A stretch of DNA of 64,000 nucleotides. Source: Amoebidium appalachense (taxonomy: Eukaryota > Ichthyosporea). Made by a program: the position numbers and the translations under genes. Under the pieces are notes generated by a model. That model searched no databases. It saw only the letters and a list, made by a program, of their open reading frames with translations, and was not told the origin of the DNA. The stretch spans positions 3,782,001 through 3,846,000 of the forward strand of contig CAVNZM010000012.1 in the NCBI GenBank assembly GCA_963693365.1, read 5' to 3'. This document shows positions 39,022-64,000 of the stretch, piece after piece. Numbering within the stretch: the first letter of the stretch is position 1; each line of letters starts with the position of its first letter.

Positions 39022-40325
39022 TTTCAGTCAATCGCAGCACCGCAGCACCAGACTTGCCTCAAAAACACGAAAAAAAAAAACTATCCAGAAATGACCGTTT
39101 AAGGGAGTTGACACAAGCCGGTGCAACCAACAAAACTGAAGGTACACGCCGTAGGCTAAAGTGAATTCCTACGCCTGGGATCCTGAGAATGTACCCGTAG
39201 ATGTAAGATCCAGACTAATATGGTAGTGTCAAAATGGAGGAAAGCGAAAAAGGCGTATGCTTGAGCCTATAAGAAGATAGATGCCCAGATAGATTTCCTA
39301 CTCTGTTCATATGTGGGTGACATGGATCTTACAATACGTATACGCAAACCATCGATGTCCTTTAGTTCTTTCCGCTACGGTTCGGAACCACCACCTTGGC
39401 TTTTTCACTGCCTGCTTTGGCTGTGGCTGGGACAAAAAAACCGCTAACCATCCCCCTAAACTTATTGGCGGGCACGGAAAAAATATTGGCTCCAGCTCAA
39501 GGCCTCCTAAATAGGCCTTGCTCCAGCTACAGGTGAGATAAAAACGTGAGCGGCCCCAGTATATACGGTGTGTTTGCGTGTGCGTGCGTGCGTGCGTGCG
39601 TGTGTGTGTGTGTTACTCAAATCAACACAAATCATATACAGTGGTCTCTACATGAAGGCATTGATCATAGCTAACTCCTGGCTTGATCTCTTTCGTGCTC
39701 ATGTAGTCGATCATTTTCTTGCTTACGCCAATGTCTATGCATGGTAAGCAAACGATGGTCCTTATTTATGCTGAGTGGATCCTCCCCGTATAGCCCGTGT
39801 GCCCTTAATTCGTACTATGACATGACGAATGCGTGTGCGCTTGTGTGAGTGAGTGAGTGTGTGAGTTTGTGTTCTTGGGAAGAGGGGGTTGGGGAGGAGG
39901 AGGAGGATATGCGGAGTGTAGGCTGCTGTGACCCTGTCCTTCATTGGCAAGGGAATGCAATACTGGGCATGCTAGGCAAGATGCGTAAATGAGAGGTTGC
40001 TTCTTGAGTCTATTTCGACGGACCAGCCTGCTGGAAAAACAAAGGCTCATAGCGATTCTAGAAGCCGACAAATCAGCATCATCAGGTTAATACATGTTGA
40101 AGTACGTACATAACAAAAAGTCATTCAACGAAAAAGCATTCCATTTTCCCGTTCAGCAGAAACCGTTCGGCCATACTTCCACTCCAGCTCATATGTGTCC
40201 CACCCTCAGCCTACGGTGGATTAGCTCTGTGGCGCCACTGGGTGAAATCTTATATAGGGTTATTCGGCCTAATATTAGCACATACCCAAACCAAGTCCAA
40301 CCCATCCCTACCTAATCTAAGTGCA
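39022..40325. other. Region between APH1 start and CDC26 stop
   Basis: It should hold the APH1 promoter and the CDC26 3' UTR. A repeat-free stretch at 39.3-40.1 kb contains short open frames on both strands that look more protein-like than random sequence (see findings), but no family is recognised and no full exon chain could be built. Confidence 0.5.
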
Positions 40326-40807
40326 CTAAAGAGGGGCACCAGGTCTATAGCCTATTCTCTCCTCCACCGCTACTTGGTCCAGGCGCCGCTGCACTCCTGG
40401 TGGCACAAATTCTGCGCTTGGCGGTTGATGTTTTCGTTTAAGCTCTTGTGCCTGTAACAAAAACCTATTAGTGACAGCGAAAGTGTGAAAGAACGGGTGC
40501 CATCGAGACAGAGGAGTTCAGAGAATAGGAGTGGAGTTGAAGAAGCTCAGCTTGGCAAACCATAATGTCAAGGGGAGAAGGGGGGGGGGGGGGGGGGGGG
40601 GGGGGGGGAGGAGGGGGAGAGCAAGACGGGAGGGCGAAATCAGTTTTTGGGGTATCAGGGATGCGGGCGTGTGGACTTCATCGAGCCTATCAAGAGTGAG
40701 AACCTAGCACATGGTCGTGTTGGAGCTGTGGTGTCGGCCTGCGTATGGGTGTTGTGTCTCTGAGAGTTGGCTAACAGGCACCGGGGGAGGGGGTGGGGTG
40801 GGAGGGG

Positions 40808-40844
<37 letters not shown>

Positions 40845-41259
40845 GGGGGGGGGAGGGGGGGAGGAAGGGGGCGAAAGGGGCAGTAAGAACGCGTTACACG
40901 AAGTTGAAGACACAAAAAACACGGTGCAGGGTGAAGAATGCAGGAAGATGAACAAAAGGCAGAAGCAGAAACCTGACATTCAACACAAAGAAAAGCCTTA
41001 GAGTAATTGTGCGTGCATGTGTGCCGGTGTAGGCGCGCGGGCGTGTGTGTGTGGGGGGGAGGAAGGCTCGGAGCAGGAGAAAGGTACGGGAGGGCAGGGA
41101 AGGGGAAAAGGTGGGGAGGTGGGGGGGGGAAGGAGCTGAAGGGGAAAAGGGTAGCGGAGAGGGGTTAGGGAGGAGGAGGAAAAGGAGGGTGAGGTCCTGG
41201 CAAAGAGGGGAGGAGAGAGGAGGGGGGAAGAGAAGGGCGACAGCCGTCGGATGGGTTTG

Positions 41260-41290
<31 letters not shown>

Positions 41291-41507
41291 TGCGTGTGCG
41301 TGTGTGTGTTTGTGTGTGTGTGTGTGTGTGTGTTTGGGGCGTGTATGTGTGTGTGTGTGTTTGGGGTGTGTAAAGGGGGGGAGAGGGGAGGGGGGGGGGG
41401 GAGGGAAACTGTAAGAAAATTTGCGAGAAACCGTACTCATGGCTTACCTTTAATTCTTCCACATCGTCCACTACCAGTTCAATCCTGGTGGGCTTTCGCC
41501 TCAACAT
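40326..41507 (-). CDS. CDC26: CDC26 (APC/C subunit), complete, 2 exons, 61 aa
   Basis: Small stabilising subunit of the anaphase-promoting complex; in animals and yeast its N-terminus caps the TPR protein APC6/CDC16. Exon 1 is 41507-41448 and exon 2 is 40451-40326, joined in phase 0. The N-terminus MLRRKPTRIELVVDDVEELK is almost the same as human CDC26 (MLRRKPTRLEL..DDIEEF). The C-terminus has VEERIGYRPGAPL, matching the human NDRIGYKPQP motif. Human CDC26 is 85 aa, so the middle is shorter here. An in-frame upstream ATG (41558) exists, but the conserved MLRRKPTR start is the likely one. The gene is divergent from NCAPD3. Confidence 0.92.
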
Positions 41508-42269
41508 GGTTGCGAGCTGCGGAGACTGGCGCTGCAAAGGCTCTTCCACAGCACACACGTGCTGAAATCAGTGTGTGGCTGTGTGGTGCTTGGATTTCAG
41601 CAACGGGAAAAATTGCAGGAAAAAAGACAATACAAAAAGGATTTAGAAAAAGTAAGATACAAACAGCTACATATAGCACAGTACATACCACTACGGAGTC
41701 ATAGAGCGGATGTTTTACTTCTTTTTCACAAGTTTTCTGTGGCTCTACATATGTAGCGCCGGCCGTCTTGTAATCAGTGCGGAACCGTGGCCTTTTTCAA
41801 TCGAGCCCGGTTTGATTGGCCCATCTGTAATACTTCGTTTTGATTGGTTGGTGTTTTTGGCGGGCGGCCAAAAAACCGTTATGGACAACCAACTCCTGTG
41901 TGGGCAAGCTTGCACGGCCAAACTTGTGTGTTGGAGAACGTTGGTCGGGTAGACCGTCTGAGAGTTTTTCAACCAATGCCTGGTAGATGGTAGACAGACC
42001 CTTTTCATTTCAGCTATAGGAAAATTTCAGGTCAAGGCTATACATGGAATATTGCATACATGCCTGGGGCAGCGAGAGGTTAAGCGGCCCGGGTGCCCAG
42101 GCTGCAGGCGGCGATAAAACGTACATTTTCATAACGTGGGTTGTGACTCAGCCCCGATACCCCCTCCATCAAATTTTGTTAATATTACAAACATTTTGAA
42201 AGCATATTTGGAAAATTACAACCAGGGAAGAACATAATTTTCCAACCAGGGAAGAACCTAACCAAAAAC
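41508..42269. promoter_or_regulatory. Head-to-head intergenic region, CDC26 / NCAPD3
   Basis: 762 bases separate the two start codons. Inverted CCAAT boxes (gattggccc about 41815, gattggttgg about 41842) lie in a GC-richer core, with a TTTGAA element at 42195-42200 (the sequence of the animal CHR cell-cycle element). There are no microsatellites, unlike almost every other non-coding stretch here. Use as a bidirectional promoter is inference from layout and motifs. Confidence 0.5.
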
Positions 42270-63667
<21,398 letters not shown>

Positions 63668-64000
63668 GTGAGTGGCCTCCACCTGCACACAAACAGACAC
63701 CCACACAGGCACACACACACACACGTACACGCAAGAGTTTTAACAAGCATGTGCAAACGAAACATCACAGTGTACCCCGTTGGGCTGGAGTGCATGCACG
63801 CTTTGCCTTGTGGCAACCCTTATCACACTCCAAAATAAGGGCAAAAAAAGCGTCTGGATGTGTGGTTGGTGGATGTGTCGGCGTACACATGATTCAAGGG
63901 ACTCTTTGTGCCCGACACCTGCTATCTTTTTGTGCCCGCACACATGCAAATAAATGTTTACCTTTACCGTCTTTTTTTCTGTTCTTTTTTTTTTTTTTTT
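63668..64000 (+). other. NCAPD3 intron running to the window edge
   Basis: The donor gtgagt at 63668 follows the exon ending VEGA. The rest of the window is intron with a CA stretch and a terminal T-run, which could be the polypyrimidine tract of the next acceptor. Confidence 0.7.

Noticed and set aside
39311-39514. 67-codon plus-strand frame upstream of APH1
   Set aside because: No recognised motif, and it lies where the APH1 promoter is expected. Left as unassigned.

Overview
This window is intron-rich eukaryotic nuclear DNA. No ORF in it is a gene in the prokaryotic sense: the coding sequence is split into short exons (mostly 40-250 bases). The introns are packed with (CA)n/(GT)n microsatellites, long poly-C/poly-G runs and small tandem duplications. 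I rebuilt five genes by finding conserved peptides, fixing GT-AG boundaries and requiring every exon junction to keep frame. A bona fide tyrosine kinase next to TAF1, APH1, CDC26 and condensin-II genes points to a unicellular holozoan (ichthyosporean, filasterean or choanoflagellate type). Long repeat-filled introns fit an ichthyosporean best, but that is inference, not an identification.

Layout: 240-11336 (+) is the 3' part of TAF1, the largest TFIID subunit, with the end of its conserved core, a zinc knuckle, an acidic tract and a single bromodomain. 11337-17113 is intergenic, with a long CA/CG microsatellite and a GC-rich, CCAAT-rich stretch near 14.6-15.1 kb. 17114-29968 (+) is a complete receptor tyrosine kinase of 21 exons, with an ectodomain resembling DUF11-type beta-sandwich repeats, one transmembrane segment, a full kinase domain and a YVEM tail motif. 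29969-33870 is a convergent intergenic region. 39021-33871 (-) is complete APH1, a gamma-secretase subunit (6 exons, 235 aa). 41507-40326 (-) is complete CDC26, a tiny APC/C subunit (2 exons, 61 aa). 42270-63667 (+) is NCAPD3, the HEAT-repeat subunit of condensin II. Thirty exons (about 1157 aa) are visible and the gene runs off the right edge.

Biology: CDC26 and NCAPD3 are both mitotic genes and are arranged head to head across a 762-bp gap with inverted CCAAT boxes, so a shared promoter is plausible. APH1 acts in intramembrane proteolysis, and the RTK is probably a lineage-specific surface receptor. TAF1 is core transcription machinery.

The most unusual content is non-coding: (1) a dispersed repeat, at least nine copies in the same orientation, whose right end (CATTCWA) usually runs straight into a poly-C tract; (2) repeated small tandem duplications that copy exon edges with their splice sites into the neighbouring intron, in at least three genes; (3) two foldback (MITE-like) inverted repeats in introns; (4) splice sites embedded in microsatellites, with CA on the sense strand before acceptors and GT after donors, in genes on both strands.
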